Shown in pieces: positions 12,101 through 27,100 of a stretch of DNA of 64,000 bases; position 1 is the stretch's first letter, and the number at the start of each line of letters is the position of its first letter. The stretch is from Stenopsyche tienmushanensis (lineage: Eukaryota; Arthropoda; Insecta; Trichoptera; Stenopsychidae), in the NCBI GenBank assembly GCA_008973525.1, contig WACJ01000524.1, positions 1,885,501-1,949,500 of the forward strand, written 5' to 3'. Below the pieces are notes generated by a model that did no database searches, had not been told where the DNA came from, and worked only from the letters and a program-made list of their open reading frames with translations. Position numbers and translations under genes: made by a program.

Positions 12101-15100
12101 CCGCAAGACCAAAACTGGACCGGATCAAAATTTGAAGAATCGATCCTCAAACTGTAAGCGAAAAATGCGTGAGATTCTTGCGCGGTAGAAGAGAAATTTC
12201 TTAGCTCCTAATTAAATGTTATGCATTATTTTTATCCATTAAGATTAACCATTAAGTTAACGATTTTTTTTAGCTAGAAGATGAAGCTATGTTTGTGTAA
12301 TATATAATAAAAAGGCAAGCTCTGGTCTAGTGGTTAGATATGGTTGATTCTGTTGTGAAAAAATATTAAATTAGGCAATTATGAATATATTTGAACTTAC
12401 CCAGCTGGATACGTTCGCATAAGTTGCGTTTGAGTGTGGGCCATAACTGCCAGAGGATGTTTTCTGCAAACTTTTTTCGCAAGTGGTTCACCCAATGTGC
12501 AACATTGATAGCAAGGATGTCTGATGTTTCTTACACCACCAAGTCTCCGTGGCATCTATAAACATTAAATGTTTGAAAAAAATGCTACATGCAATTACAA
12601 ATTATTTTATACCTAGTATTTTTTGCTAATTCTCATATTGCTTGAACTGATTTTCGTAAGAATACCTGTAATGTGCTTCCGTCACTGTTCTCTGATGAAT
12701 CAAATCCTGCCACTGGTGTTTGATGATGGACTGATTTTCCTGGCGATTGACCCGGTGGCAACGGTCCTAAAGAAGGATTGAGTCCTCTGAATTTAATTGC
12801 TTGGACATAAGTCACAATGTCGCTCAATTCTTTTGCTATTTGATTGCTTCTCTTTCTTGGAGCAATCGTTGGTGCTAAATTTTGTTTAGTCCCAGGTGAC
12901 TCTCCGTCGCCTTCTTTGCGAATCGAATACATTGCTAATGATGGACGACTACCAGCTCGTTCTTCCAAGCAATTAAGAATATTTTGAAGCTCTTTCTCTG
13001 TATAAAAAAAACAAATGTATAAATATATATAAATATAATTAATTATGTTTAAGAAAACGATAAAAATATTCACCATCGAATTCATCTTCATCATCGTCAT
13101 AATCTTCATCTGAAAAATATTCAGATACCGACGAACATCCACTCTGTGCTGAAATTATAGAACTGTTACGAGCGCCAGCGCCCAGATCACCAGGTATCTT
13201 CATTCCATTCGGTTGTGATCTAATAAATGAATTATAGTTATGAATTTATACCAAATTCGATATTGTTATTTTAAATAATATTATTAATATGTATTAAAAA
13301 GTACTTTGAAGGGGTGGATTGTGATCCTGCAGTTCCTTGACCGTGATGAGGACTACTTTCGTCCACGCCTAACTTCTTGTTTTTAATGAGCACACGGTAC
13401 TTGAGTTGTTCAGGGGTCGGCAACTTTGGTTCGTCTAAAGAGTCGCTCTCGAAAAGGAACTGTGTCACTAATTTATCACCGAACACTGCCTGAAAATAAC
13501 AATAAAGCCTGATATAACTTTCATAGTATGCAATATCTAGTCTTTAACATAATGATTTTTTGAAAACAATATTTATTATCAGATTGCTTAAAAGAACACC
13601 CAACGTATAAATAAATAAATTTGGGTCGTCCTTGTTTTTTTAAGCAAACTGTATATGTTTATGCTTCTATTTATCTAGTAAAAATAGAACCGTGTATAAT
13701 CTGCTTACTGAACAGTATAATGGACTACATTAAGATTATCTACAACTGAAACAATTCATGAACGATCGTATTCAAGCTTTAAATCGATTTAATTGCTGTT
13801 CTAAGTACGTTATAATGAATAGAGTTTCCATATTAGCGTTGTATAAGTTCCGGAGTTAAGAGGGTAAGCTTCATCAGAGGTCAGCAACTTTTTTCATTAT
13901 TTCAAGTATTTTATGAATAGAAACTAGTTACTAATGGTCCATAAAAATTTGATACAGGATTTGTACAAGCGATTTTTTGGATTGTGGCACACATGCTGTA
14001 TCATCGGTTATAATAATGTAAAAATTAATTTTTATGTCAAAAAAAATGTTAAAGATAATATTACCTGAAATGTATTCGCCATGACAACTTGTTGTGGAAG
14101 ACTGCAATGATTTTCAATGCTCAAAAGCAATGGATAAGGCGATGCAACAAATGCACTTCTGGCAATTGCTTCAACTACACGTCGGAAAGGAATCTTTGTT
14201 GTCAATGTATGCCCATGGTAAATGACCGGACTTCCGTCTTCACCATCCCAGCAATCAAGCTCAACGCATCTGCATCCGGTCAATAGAACCTGAAAAGCGA
14301 AAATGTACGTTGTCATAAAGATCACTTCATCACCTTGTGATTTGAATCAAATCCAAACTGAATTACCTGGCTGTAGAGCTCAACAGAAGATTCGCCTTTC
14401 AGCTGATGGCCCGTTAAATATGTATTGTGACTGGAGGCTATATAATATTGGCTGAGTGGTCCATCCATTCCTTGCGCTTTTAAGGATTGATAGGACGTCG
14501 AGGATAGGGTGTTTTGATTGCCCTTTTGAAGACTCGGCGATATAATGGATCTAACGATAATTTAACAATACGATTAAATAACCATCAAACATTTCAAATT
14601 TCAATAAAAGATCGACATGATGAAACCTTGGATCGTTGTTGACTCTTGTTTTTTCTGGTATGAATGCATAGTTGTCTTTGTCCATCAAAAATCGGGCGAA
14701 ACCTTCGAACGATAAGCAATTTTCCAGTCTTAGAGCAGGATCTGGTTCGTGTCTCTATAAAAGACAAATACACATAATTTAATGTGTTATCAGGTCAGTC
14801 CAGAAGTTCGTGCGCATTTTTGGGAAATTTTTAAATAGTGTAAATAATACACAATTTAACATTTTATTCATTAATATATTAGGTTGTCCCATAAGTTTCT
14901 TTCGCAAATGAATACAGATTTAATCATAGCCATGGTTTAAAAAAATCCGCGATATACTGTTCGCTTATTTTGATAAGACTACTTTTGGTACCTGAACAAT
15001 CATTTTGAGATCTTCATCAGTCTTGTGCTCCATCTGTCTAGTTTCGCAAAATTTTCTAAGGGTTGCCATTGTGACGACCTGATCTTCTGACTGCTTACCG

Positions 15101-18100
15101 AAGCTGGCACAATTTTCTATTATGCTAGTGGCTGCTATATGATCGAAAACCTTTTTCTGCGCAGATTTATCCAGGTTCGAATTTAAATCCAGCGATCCAT
15201 TTCTAGTCAGAAGTCCTAGGAATGAAAATATTTTTAATAGAAAATACGTTCGATAAGAAAAGTAATTAGAAAAATAAGCATTAACATACCGCTTTTTAAG
15301 AGCCCTCTTATTCTGAAGAGCTCTGGTGAGCTGTGGCTCTTTTCAGGGCACAAAGACTTCTTGCCATATCGTGCCATTGCTAATTGATCGAATAAATCTC
15401 TAAGGTCTTTTCTCATTAATATGCTAAAAAGTGTAATCGTATTATAAATTATACAATTTTTCATGTAAATTTAATGCAAATGATTGAAATTTTGTTACCT
15501 GAATGACTTGAAAAGGCTGACGAATTTTTTGAAATCAAGATGCGTATCGTATCCTATCGAACACGATCTGAGATGTTTCATACTTTGCCATAATCTTTCG
15601 CTAGATTCTAATCGTTTTAAGCTAAAACAACAAAGCATTTAATTCAAACAATTATTGGAATACTTTTTGGATTGGATAACCTGTAGCACAATTAAGGTCA
15701 AATTTCAGATAGAAGGTAAAAATCAGACTAGAATATAAGCTTTTGCAGTATCTACCTTTATTACATTGATATATTACTTTGGGTATTAATATATATATTG
15801 CAAAGGCTCAAGTATCTAGGGGAGGAGTGATACAGATAGAATTTAATTATTAAATTGTTAATCACATTGGATAATGTGTTGACAATGTGACTCACCTACC
15901 ACCTTCAAATTTGCTACGCGTATTCGACGGAGACGACATGGCTGCTGTGGTTAATGAACTATGACGGTTTTGTGGTTGTTTGTATAGTAATACACTGCTG
16001 GCGGAGTAAGAGCTTCTGCAAGATTAATCGTCTATAAATTAATAAAAGCCCCAAAACCACATCGAAATCTTCAAAGCCATAAGAAAATGATAGAACCTAT
16101 GTTTGGCGGGAGATCCATGGTGACCTTCATCTTCACTCCTCGCGCCGGAAGAATGTCCCGCCGAAGACAATCTAGGCGAGCAAGTTTTCAGCTCTGATGT
16201 CGACTTATTTTTCTGATATTAAAAAAATATATTAATTAAAATCTACATGATCATATGATAGATTGAGTGAAGAAATATTACCACCTTAAATTTTATGTAC
16301 GAAGCGTTTCTCAAAGTTGAAGCCATTGTATTTTCCCCATCTGAACCACCACGTGGAGCATTTGGACCTGGTCCTACAAGTCCAGCTAATGACCAATCAC
16401 GCCCCCCAAATGCCTGCGAGCGAATTAAAGACGTATTTATTATATGTCCTTTATTAAATAAATCTGTAAAAGCTCATTATTTTATAGTATTTTAATAAGG
16501 ATTAGGATACTTTGTTAGTGTGCATTTACAATTCTTCAAGAATAAAAATTATATCGACTCTCTAATATTTTAAGGCGTTTAAAAGTACAGTAGACTCTCG
16601 ATTATCCGGGCTAATGCTGGGGAGAAAGGCACATCTGTGCTAACTGGAAAACATGAATATATCATTATATTCAAATCCTCTTTGTAATCTATGTATGTAA
16701 CCAATGGTATCTTATTCGTTTGTAATGTCACTCTCATTTTCTTCCTCTTGAGAAACAAAATAAACAATATCTGGATCGTCCAGGCATGTAATACACGAAT
16801 CATTTTAATCATAATAGAGCCACTCCTCGATGTTTTTCCTATTCACATTTTCAAAATATTTTTAAATTTGCAATAATTTACATACAGGCAATCCTCCTAT
16901 AGCGTCCACTTCGTTTGCGGCGCTTTTACGTAAGCATAGGGTGAAATACGTAAGGTATATACTCCCTAGCACTTGTTTGTCACTTGTACTTTTTTCACTA
17001 ACTAAACACGCACAAATTTTGTATGAGATTTTGTTTCTATATTACGGTCCCTATCTCAACGCTATAGAAGGGTTGACTGTATTACAGATATATAATTTGT
17101 GTCAATCTCTTCAGAATGCATAAATCTGTTTCCATGCCAGGATGAAAATTTCTCCAGTATTTTTGGCTTTATTTTTGACCAAGATTGTTTTATACTAAGT
17201 ATAGCATCCAATATCGTATTTTCTCCCAGAAATTGACCAAGCTATCATATTCTTCAGCAAAAGTTTTCAGAAGATTGTGACGATAAAGGCGTTTCATTGA
17301 TGTTATAGTGCCTTGCTTCTTGGGATGGATCCAATATGTCATATTAGGGGGAAAATTTTTTGCAACCATAAGTTTAATGCTTGTTTTCAATTTGCTTTTG
17401 TTCGAATAAGAAGAAGTGGAGTAACTGACAGGAAGATAATTCATTTTAGTTCCCTTAAAAGTTAAATAAACCGCAAGCCGAAATATCCGCACCCGGATAA
17501 TCGAGAGTACACTGTATGTAAAATTTCATGCTAACATGAAACACGAAGTTGAGCTTCAAATAAGAAATTTATTTGATTGGTATGATTTCAAAAATTGATC
17601 TTAGTGCATGTTGATTTGGTAACTTTTTCATTCATTTAATGTGAAATTATACCATATATTCAATCATGGCTTAAAAGTATCTATTATTTAACTTATGATA
17701 CACAATATAATATGTATTGAATGTATGGAAAGATAAGGACTAGAGTAAAATTATTAATTCATAATTAAGTCTGAAATATGAACAGTTTTATTAAAATGAA
17801 GCTAAGAAGAAAGCGTAAATTCTCGATAGGTAATTCTTCTAAATAGATCAATTTTAGTGTGATATATATTGCATAATTGATAATAAAATCGAATTTTTGG
17901 ATTACTCTGATGGCATCAGCAGCCAATGGTTCACAGCAGCAGCCATCTTCAAAGTAGAGGCTGAGATATCTCAATCTGAGCCAAGCCAAGCTGCGATCTG
18001 TAAGTCTTGATTGGAGCATCAAACCACGCACTGCTATATGAAGACCTATCCACCAAACTCTAAAAAAATCATAAAATTTATCAGCAAAAATATATAAAAA

Positions 18101-21100
18101 TTCGATTAAAAACACTTCGAATTTTATTTCTCAAATTTACCTAAAAGACTGTGTCGGCATCAATATATAAAGCGTCCTATTATCGCTTAGATTATTTCCA
18201 TGGACGATGGTGATGATGTTAAGATCGTCGGGGCCTTGAATTTCAAGACCGTTGCGTTTGGCTGCAGAAACCAACTCCTGGACTTCCTTCACCTCTAAAT
18301 GTCTTCCGCCGACCATTATATCTTTGACGCAGCTCAAATCTATAAATCTATTTGCGGAAAGATTATTAATTCATGTAAATTAATAATTTTCATTCAAAAA
18401 TATCGAATATCTTTTACCCTTCATCAGCGACCATCGCCGTATCGGGTTCGTTTATTAGATTATGTGTGTATTTCAAGGGGACTAATTCTTCTGGATTGCA
18501 AGAAAAATTGACGTCGATCGAATTGGAGTCTAATTGAATATCGCCTGTCGCTGAAGCGTTCTTGGGTTGTCTCCAGGGAGGCTTGCACCAGGTTATTAAT
18601 GAACAGGAGCGTTCCATCTTTATGTAGGCTAAGGTATGCCTGTTACTTCCAGCATAGTCGCTTTCACATATCACTCCACAAGAACCATGTTGAACAATCT
18701 GAAATCAATTAAAAATAAGTATTTTTGAATCTAAAAAATAATTGTAATTAATTAGGTACTTGTATGTAAACTAACTGTGTTGATTAAAAAATATAGACTT
18801 ATTAAATTACACTTTTAATAGTTAATACGAGAGGTATGATTAATTAATTAGTTAATAATCTCATAATAGAGTTTGAAATACCCTTTCGGGGGGTGTTATG
18901 GCCATTCAAGAGGCTGTTGAAATGGCTAAAATTGTAAGGAGCGTTTGGGTTCATTAGGGAGGCATTGAAATTTTTGTTTGTGGCATGAAATGGTAGGAAA
19001 CCCTCTACTTTTGTTAAAAACCCAATACAAGTAAAATGTGACCATGAAATCTTCAAGACTGGAAGATTTTGAAAAGGCCAACATTAAAATTGTGTTTGCA
19101 AGCTGATTAAGAATTGGAAGGATTATACATTTTCACTCTTCAGTAAAAAGCTAGTATTCGAAATTCAATTTTTTTCATACAAATACTTATATTTTACAAA
19201 GATCCTTATAATTAAAATATATTTTTTTAATGTGCTAAAACGAGAAAATGTAATTTTTAAGAAAATTATTAGATCGAAAGTGGTTGTTGGATCGAAAATG
19301 TTGATATAAAAAAATAGTGATTTAAAGCAATATTTTTCAAACTTATTTGATATAAGTTCCCATTATAATTTTATAAAAATAGAAACTATAGATAGTTATT
19401 TATATCTTTCAGATATTTCGGCTATTATCTTCGCATATTTTCCCGTAATCAATTAAAAGCTTAAGGGATGTATAGTGGTTAGTAGAACATAGTTTGAAAT
19501 TCAAAATAACGACTCATATTTTAAATTTTATGTAATAGTTAGGCTAATTGGTGACTGAAAACCTGTAATATATGGTGATCCGTTTTCTTCATCGGGAACA
19601 TGAAGACTCCATGATCCTGGGCAATTGGTTGGACTGGAACATATGCTGGGGCTGCTTCTACTTCATACAGACATTCGTCTTCTTCGCCGACTTGAGATCC
19701 ATGGCCGATGTAATCTCTGATCCCTTTGGCGTCTTTGAACACATCATGATCGCGATTGAATGCGAAAACGGGCTGTGCCAAATTCGACGAGGTGCTTCTA
19801 AAATCGAAACTTAGATTTAAAATATCTTCTATAAAAAGACGCAAGACAAATATCAAATTAAATTTTACCTAAGATAGTCTCCGAATCCTGGAGTATTGTT
19901 GTGTCTGGACAGTGTATGATGATGCTGATGAAACGATGCTATGTGATCCATAACGGCTTGGGTTCTATATACTTTTTCTAAATTGAGCATACCTTCAGGA
20001 CCTACTGTTCTCCAAGTACCGGACGATTCGCATCCTTCAAACGAAGCAATGTACTGAAAACATTTTAGCAATTAAAGGAAGTAATTTAATGAAAATAGAT
20101 CGACATTTGTAAGAAAGTATAAAAAAAATGCATCACATGGATTGGAAGCTCAAATTTAACAAGATTGAATACTAAAAGAGTGCTAATAGTAATATGGAAT
20201 ATAAGCAATTGAATCAATGCTTGCTAAATTGGACAGGGATAAGAAAATGAAGAATTACGATTATTCTAGTCACATATTAATTAGAATCGCTTAAGTATGA
20301 ATTTGAGTTTATGTGACAATTTATAGAAAAGCTACACAAACCTCTTACCACTTGCCTACAAGGCTGAGGAGACGTAGCAGAACTGCTCCCGGCCATATAT
20401 CCCGTATTATGAAAACTCTCCACTGGTATTCCATGTATTCTTCTCTTCAATGACTCTCCTCTTGATGCACCCGACGTTGAACCAGGTGTCTGCGTTTCCA
20501 TAGAACTGGACGAAGCATCTCTTTTTACGGTGGAACATGATGCTAAGCTGTTAGCATAAGAATTTAAGTCAGTCCTGGAAGATTCTTCTTCGGTCGCTTT
20601 ATAAAATGAGAGTCCAGTTTGGCTATCGTTGGAGGAGCTCATGTCTAATGTCATATCGTCCGCTTTGGACGACATGGATGAACAGCAAGTTATGGATGTT
20701 TGGCTTTCTAATGATGAAATCCTCGAATCCCATTTTGCATCCTTTGATGTGAGTGAGCCTGTTTGACTTTCTGGGACGTCTTTTTTGGCACATTCGCTTT
20801 TAGAAGAAGAAGTGCTCAAAATTGATCCTTGACTATCTAAAGAAGGAACTCGCGATTCTCTTCGCGTCGAACTACTCCTGGATTCTTTCCAATCGTCATT
20901 TTTATAGGAAGATATATTCGGTCTTTGATCAATAGAAGTGCGTGGACTCGTTGTTTGATTATCTGTTAAGGTCATTTTTTGATCTCTTTTGTTGGATGTT
21001 GTTTTAGGACTGGGTGTAGAGCTTTGGTTTTCGGATGAGACTAATTCTTTCTTGGGAGAAGCGGTTTTTGTCATTTGTGTATCTGCACTTGATCTATAAT

Positions 21101-24100
21101 CCTTTTTTAATGAACTTGATTTTGATCCTCTTCCACTTAAAGCCGAAGATGATCTTACATCAGTTCTAGATATTTCTTCAATTGGCACTTGTGCTTCAGT
21201 AAAGGTGTCTTTCGTTTCTTTTTTAATTGATTGACTACGAGAGCTATTTCTTGAGGAGCTTTGTGGACTTTTACCAGTACCTTTGTCTTTATTAGATGAC
21301 CCTCTGAAATAAATGATTAAGCATTAGTATAATTTAATCTTTATGAGCTTATTTAAAATGCAGTCGAATCGCATATTTACCTTCTTGCTGCAAAATCTCT
21401 ACCAATTTGTTGCGATGATCTTGGATCTCTATTGCTACAATCTTTTCCTGATCTCATTTGACTAGGCATTACAACAGGAGAAGAAGCCAATATTTCTCTG
21501 GAATTTGGTAATAAGTTTATTTTTACTGTCGAAATAAAACTATAATTATAATGTTTTAAACAATATTTTACCTTAATTCCCTTAGAAATGCACCAAAAAA
21601 AGGAATGACTCTACAATCTGGCATTGCTAAAGCTCTAGCTAAAGCTCTTTCATATTCGACAGAAAGCAATGCAGCAGAAAGGAAGTCTAATGTTGGAACT
21701 GGCTCGTCACAAATGCTGAACCAGAAGGCTTTTAATTTATTAGATCTGAAATCAATCATAAGGAAATTGCTTATTATCAACAAGCACAATGCATTATTTG
21801 ATTGTGGAAATATTATTCAAGCGCTTATTAGACGAAATTACGTGTAACTATTCTGTTACTAGATTCTTGCAGGTTCCTATATTCATATCAAATGCATGAT
21901 TTTCAATTAACATAATTGACAGATTCAATTCAATTGTGACTTAATAATTGATATATTTCTTCATGTACGAGGCATATCCCGAAAGTAAGTGTACACAATT
22001 TTTATATTTTTTTTAGAAAAAGTATATTTGAAATAAATATACAGGATGTTGTTGATACACTTGTTAACTATTTTTCAACATAATTGCCATCCCATTCAAT
22101 GCAGCTGGTGAGACATGGTACAGGCTTCTTTATGCTCTCCTCGAAGAACTCTCCCACCAACTCCCCCCACTGTAGAACCTCTTTCTAATCCTGTTCGTTG
22201 GTTGAAATTTAATTTCATCCATGTGCTCTTTCAGGAAGAGAAAGAGATGATAATCTGAAGGCGCCAAGTCAGGGGAATACGGGAGTTGGTTCAAAACATC
22301 CCAACCGAATAAGTACAAGAGCGCCTTGGTGGCTAAGGCTGTGTGAGGACAGGCGTTGTCGTGCAACAAGCACATTCCTCTCGTCAGCCTTTTTTTGTTT
22401 TAAATGCTTCTTTTGGGTTTTTTAGCATCTCATAATATTGTTGTGCATTGATGGTTTCTTGAATTTCTTACCGACATCTTTCACGCAACTGGACACTACA
22501 ACGTGAATTTACAAAAAAAAACATAGCTCATCATTGTCATAGTACACTTACTTTCAGGATATGCCTCGTATCACCATATATTTATTAAAAAATGCGTTGA
22601 TTGAGCTTATGTTGGAATGCTTATTTAACTTATTAAAGTTAGAATTTTATAATAATCTGGATAAACTCGCTCCATTGATTAATTTGAATATAAACAAATA
22701 TATGCTAAATCTTGAAGGAATGCACCAATTAAAATATTGCTGGCTAAAGTTGAAGAAATAGCTCTAAATTAATATGAAACCAATAAAACTTATTGTAATA
22801 CTGATGACACTGTTTGTTATGAGCGTAATTATAGCGCAATCACGGTTATAACGAGCACCTGCCATTACCAATTGATTAACTGTAGTAATTTTTAATACAT
22901 GTGCGTCATGTTTTAACGAGCGTGTTAAATTTGACACCATGTAATGAGAATATATTTATTGTTGAAACTATTATCCTTGACCATTTGCCATTTACAATTT
23001 TTAGTTAATAATATCGCTAAATTCATTTATAATGGTTGTTATGGGCAATTTATGTAGGTCCCTTAATACTTATTTTAAACGGGTTACTTAGTGAATTGCT
23101 CGATTAAAAATATGCTATGACTTAATTCAAAAGACGAATTATATGCTGTAGGAATTCAAAAATAATTCATAAAAATGAAGATGTATTATTTGATCAATTA
23201 TTTGACCTCACAATTTTACAGGTAGATCAAAATAAGTTAGTTCAACAAGCCCTTAATTTAATCCTAAATAGATAATGTCCCAATATTGCGGTCACTTTGG
23301 TATACGATATTTTTAGTGCGACGCATGATAAAGTTGAAGTTTATGAAACTTATTTATTTATTATTTAGATGGCCGTTCTGAAGCAGAATAGAATGTCTTA
23401 TATTGTTTCGAAACGTTATTAGAATCGATATCTGCTGTGCTAGGAATCGTAATAACGCAAGTTTATTGTACATTTACTACGACTTTTTGCCATGGTCCTT
23501 GGCAAAGCGTATTGAAAAACACACATGTGTTATAAGGACCAAGAAAGGTGTTCCTTTATGGGTTTTACGAAGAGTTATACTTCAAAAATGTTTTGTCGTA
23601 ACATACATCTGCTCGGAATACAAATGCTCTCAGTTATTTTCAGAAGCACTGACATTTCGAAGGATATTAAAAATGAAGACCACTGGACCAACGTTGGTCA
23701 GACATATGTCCCTGAGCAATAAATGGAAAGTTATTTAAATATTTTTATGACTCGTATTCTACATTGTATGAAAGTCTCTTGTGCTGTGCACATAAAAATA
23801 TATGAGGATTTAAAGCCGTTAAATTTCTGAACATACAATTTGTACGATAGCTCCATAAGCATTATAACATATGAATATAAGGTGTGATTGGGTGCTATTT
23901 TTTGTATGAGGATAGATTGAACTATATGTAATTTAAAACGATCCTAGCACTTTATAATTTGACGAACTTTGAACGATTGCGTAAACACATTTAAAACTAA
24001 TCCGAAAAAAAAACGAATAGGATGGGTTTTATATGGTAGGATGGGTGCTTTGCATCTAGCACGTCTTGACCAAACACAATAAATTAGTCCTTTTTTGGAT

Positions 24101-27100
24101 AGCATTGTAATTGGTAATGAAAAATGTCTTATATTCGATAATATAGGGTAAAAAAAATCAATGGCTTTCTCGAAATAAAAATAAAAAATCGTGATAATAT
24201 ACGCCTTCTTAAAGCAAAATTGACACTGAATAAAATACGGGAACTATTACCATAGTCTGGCTGAAAAGATCATACTTTTCTAAGAGAAAAATACACAGTC
24301 ACAGTATGAAGTCTCATCAACGTTTCTATTCTTTTTTAACTATCAAGCGATCTAAAATATAAGATATGCTCTGAAGAAGAGCACCGCAATGGAATAATAT
24401 CAGGTCAAAGAGTATATTAATTATTTAAATTGCAAATTTTCTAGGAAAGTACCCCGGGGCCGCATAAAGGGAGTGCCCTATATCGTGATATCGAATTACA
24501 GCTATCATTACTGAATAGAATTAAATACGAGTGTTTTTTTCTAATTAAAAATTTCAACCTATAATAATACCACTGAAGATGTAAGAGGTGTATCTGCGAC
24601 CTCAGCATTGTTATTGATGTGAATAAAATGGATTCAAAGAAAGAGTTCCTGCAACTGAAACTTAGTATCTGAAAAATAACAATCGGAAATAAGAGATCGA
24701 AGCGAAATTCAATTGGCGCTGAAAGAAATAGAATGAAAGAAAAATAACAAAAATCCATTGCGATTGTCTAAAGTAAGAGATAATGTTTGGACCATGACAT
24801 GAAAGTGGGCATTAGTTCAGATTTAATTGTATTATAATTTTGAGAAAAAATTACATTGTGAACATTTTGAAAATTATTTGCAGTAAAAAAATAAAACCAT
24901 CGACTAAAAGTGTCCTACCAAAGAAAATTGTGTCTAGTAGTGACCACAAAGAATAATATTATATTATCCAAAACATTGGTCAGGTTTTTGATGAAATAAG
25001 TTTCGAGGACATGGATATTATATTTACGTAGAATAAATCAGTTACCATAACGATGAACTGATGATTGATATCATAAAAGGACTAAGGATTTCATTAAGTC
25101 TTTTAATGGTATTTGAAAAGCACTAAGCATTAATTACGAGTGGTTTTAAACTTTCTATTTATTTTAAGCGTTGTACAATAGTTACCATAACTAACTATTA
25201 ATGGAACTAAATAATCGTACTAAACTACTAAAGGGTCATCCATATACTCGACGAAGGTTATCATGTCTGACGATATGGTATAAGATCAAACGAAGACTAA
25301 ATCTATTGATGATTGAAAAATGTCAAATGACATCTATATATTATAAATACAATGCTTCATTATTATATTATATTTCAAATGAGGGCAGATCATATGAAGA
25401 GATGGATAAATAAAAAATGGATGTTGCCATATAATGCGTGTCATCATTCATTGGAACAAGGTGCGAAAAAGCAGGAGATAATGCAAAAGTTAACCGATAG
25501 CCTTGACCGCAGGAAGAGGTATTCTTCCCACCGGCTTCTCAGCAAGCTCGCAGCTGGATTCTTAAAAAAAATGAAATCATTTTCTGGTTGGTTTCAGCAA
25601 GATTGAACTAGTCTGGTAGTATCTTATAAATTTTATTTTTTTATTTTAGTAATTTATAGAAAATAACTTGACACTACTTTGACAGTATGACTTAATTTTG
25701 TTGAATTTTCACTAGATTTCAACCCCTTTCCCTCCCAAGCTCAGCGTCATAAAGAGAGTCCAGAAATACACATATGTTAGACGATCACGATAGCAGACCC
25801 ACCGTCCGTTCCTCTCCGCTGTCTTAGATTTTCCGCGATCCGATAGCGAACGGACCCGGAGGGTCGTTCAATCTTGAAACGCAAATTGAGGGCTCCTACC
25901 CCTACGCAACAAATTCATACGTAAAACTGCTTCACATTTATAAATTTATTGTTATATGGATTTTAATAAATATATTTTTCAAATTTCAAAAAAATTTTTC
26001 ACTGTTTTAACGAGCAAAACAAATACACTTCTGAGATAATTTTGTAACCGTGGAATAAAAATTATTATGTTTGTTTGAACTTCAGAATAAGAAACGATTA
26101 ACATATAATGAATTACGTGTAATATAATTCAATTCTTCGTTATAGCCAAGGTTATTAGTACGATTTTTTGTATCATTAAGCTATTTTTGGGTAGATCTTG
26201 TTGGCGAAATAATTTAAGTACTCCTCGAGGTTGATCAATTTGAAAGTACCAAACTCATCAAAATATCGAAACGTGCAAGATTTATCAATGAAGGCGTGGC
26301 AAATTTTATAGTAGGGTGGTATTGTTCCTGTAAATAATTCAACATCACTTTGTCTATTGAAAACAAAAAGCCATGAACCGATAGGAGCCATCACATGATG
26401 ACTTAGCCAAGAAAGGAGATCTCAAAAAAGGCACCTCAGGGACGCACCTCGTCGGTTGATTGCATACGTTACAAGTGGGTTCAATAAACGTGACCGTAAT
26501 AACTTCTTGCTACACTGCGAGTACATATAATGCTCTCATGAAAGAATTTTATATTTTCTGGAAAACCGGGTAGCTTTTATGGCCAAAATGCGCTCTCGTA
26601 ATTTATGAAAAATTTTCATTTGAACGACGTTGTTAAAATTCAGGAACCGATCCGGATATTCCTCCAATTTATGGTACAGATCTTTCGCGGCCTCTTTATG
26701 GCTCCTAATTCACATACAAAGTTCAACGGGTCCGACCTTTTGACAAAAGTTAAATAACTTGTTTAACTTGCAAGGATTTGTAACCGCAGAAAAGTTCTGA
26801 TAAAAATTTGCGACACGCTTGTTATAAGAAAAAGCGGAATATGATTTATTACATAATATGTAATGGCATAGAACAATATTATTTTTTTCAAGTTTGCTAA
26901 TTTATACAGTCGAAATTGGATTTAAAGACTTAGTTTTTGGACATAGCGTAGAAAATATACATATACACTCGCACAAAAAAATCGCATAAAAAAAGCTATG
27001 ACTTACATAAAAAAAAGTGAAGATGCGTTCTATGGATTTTAAAAACCGCATAACTATGAACAGCTATATAAAATTGTTCAAAATCGCATAAGAAAGTTAG

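Noticed and set aside
23403..23738. 111-codon frame in the large intron
   Set aside because: No recognisable motif, AT-rich codons and no flanking signals; probably chance.
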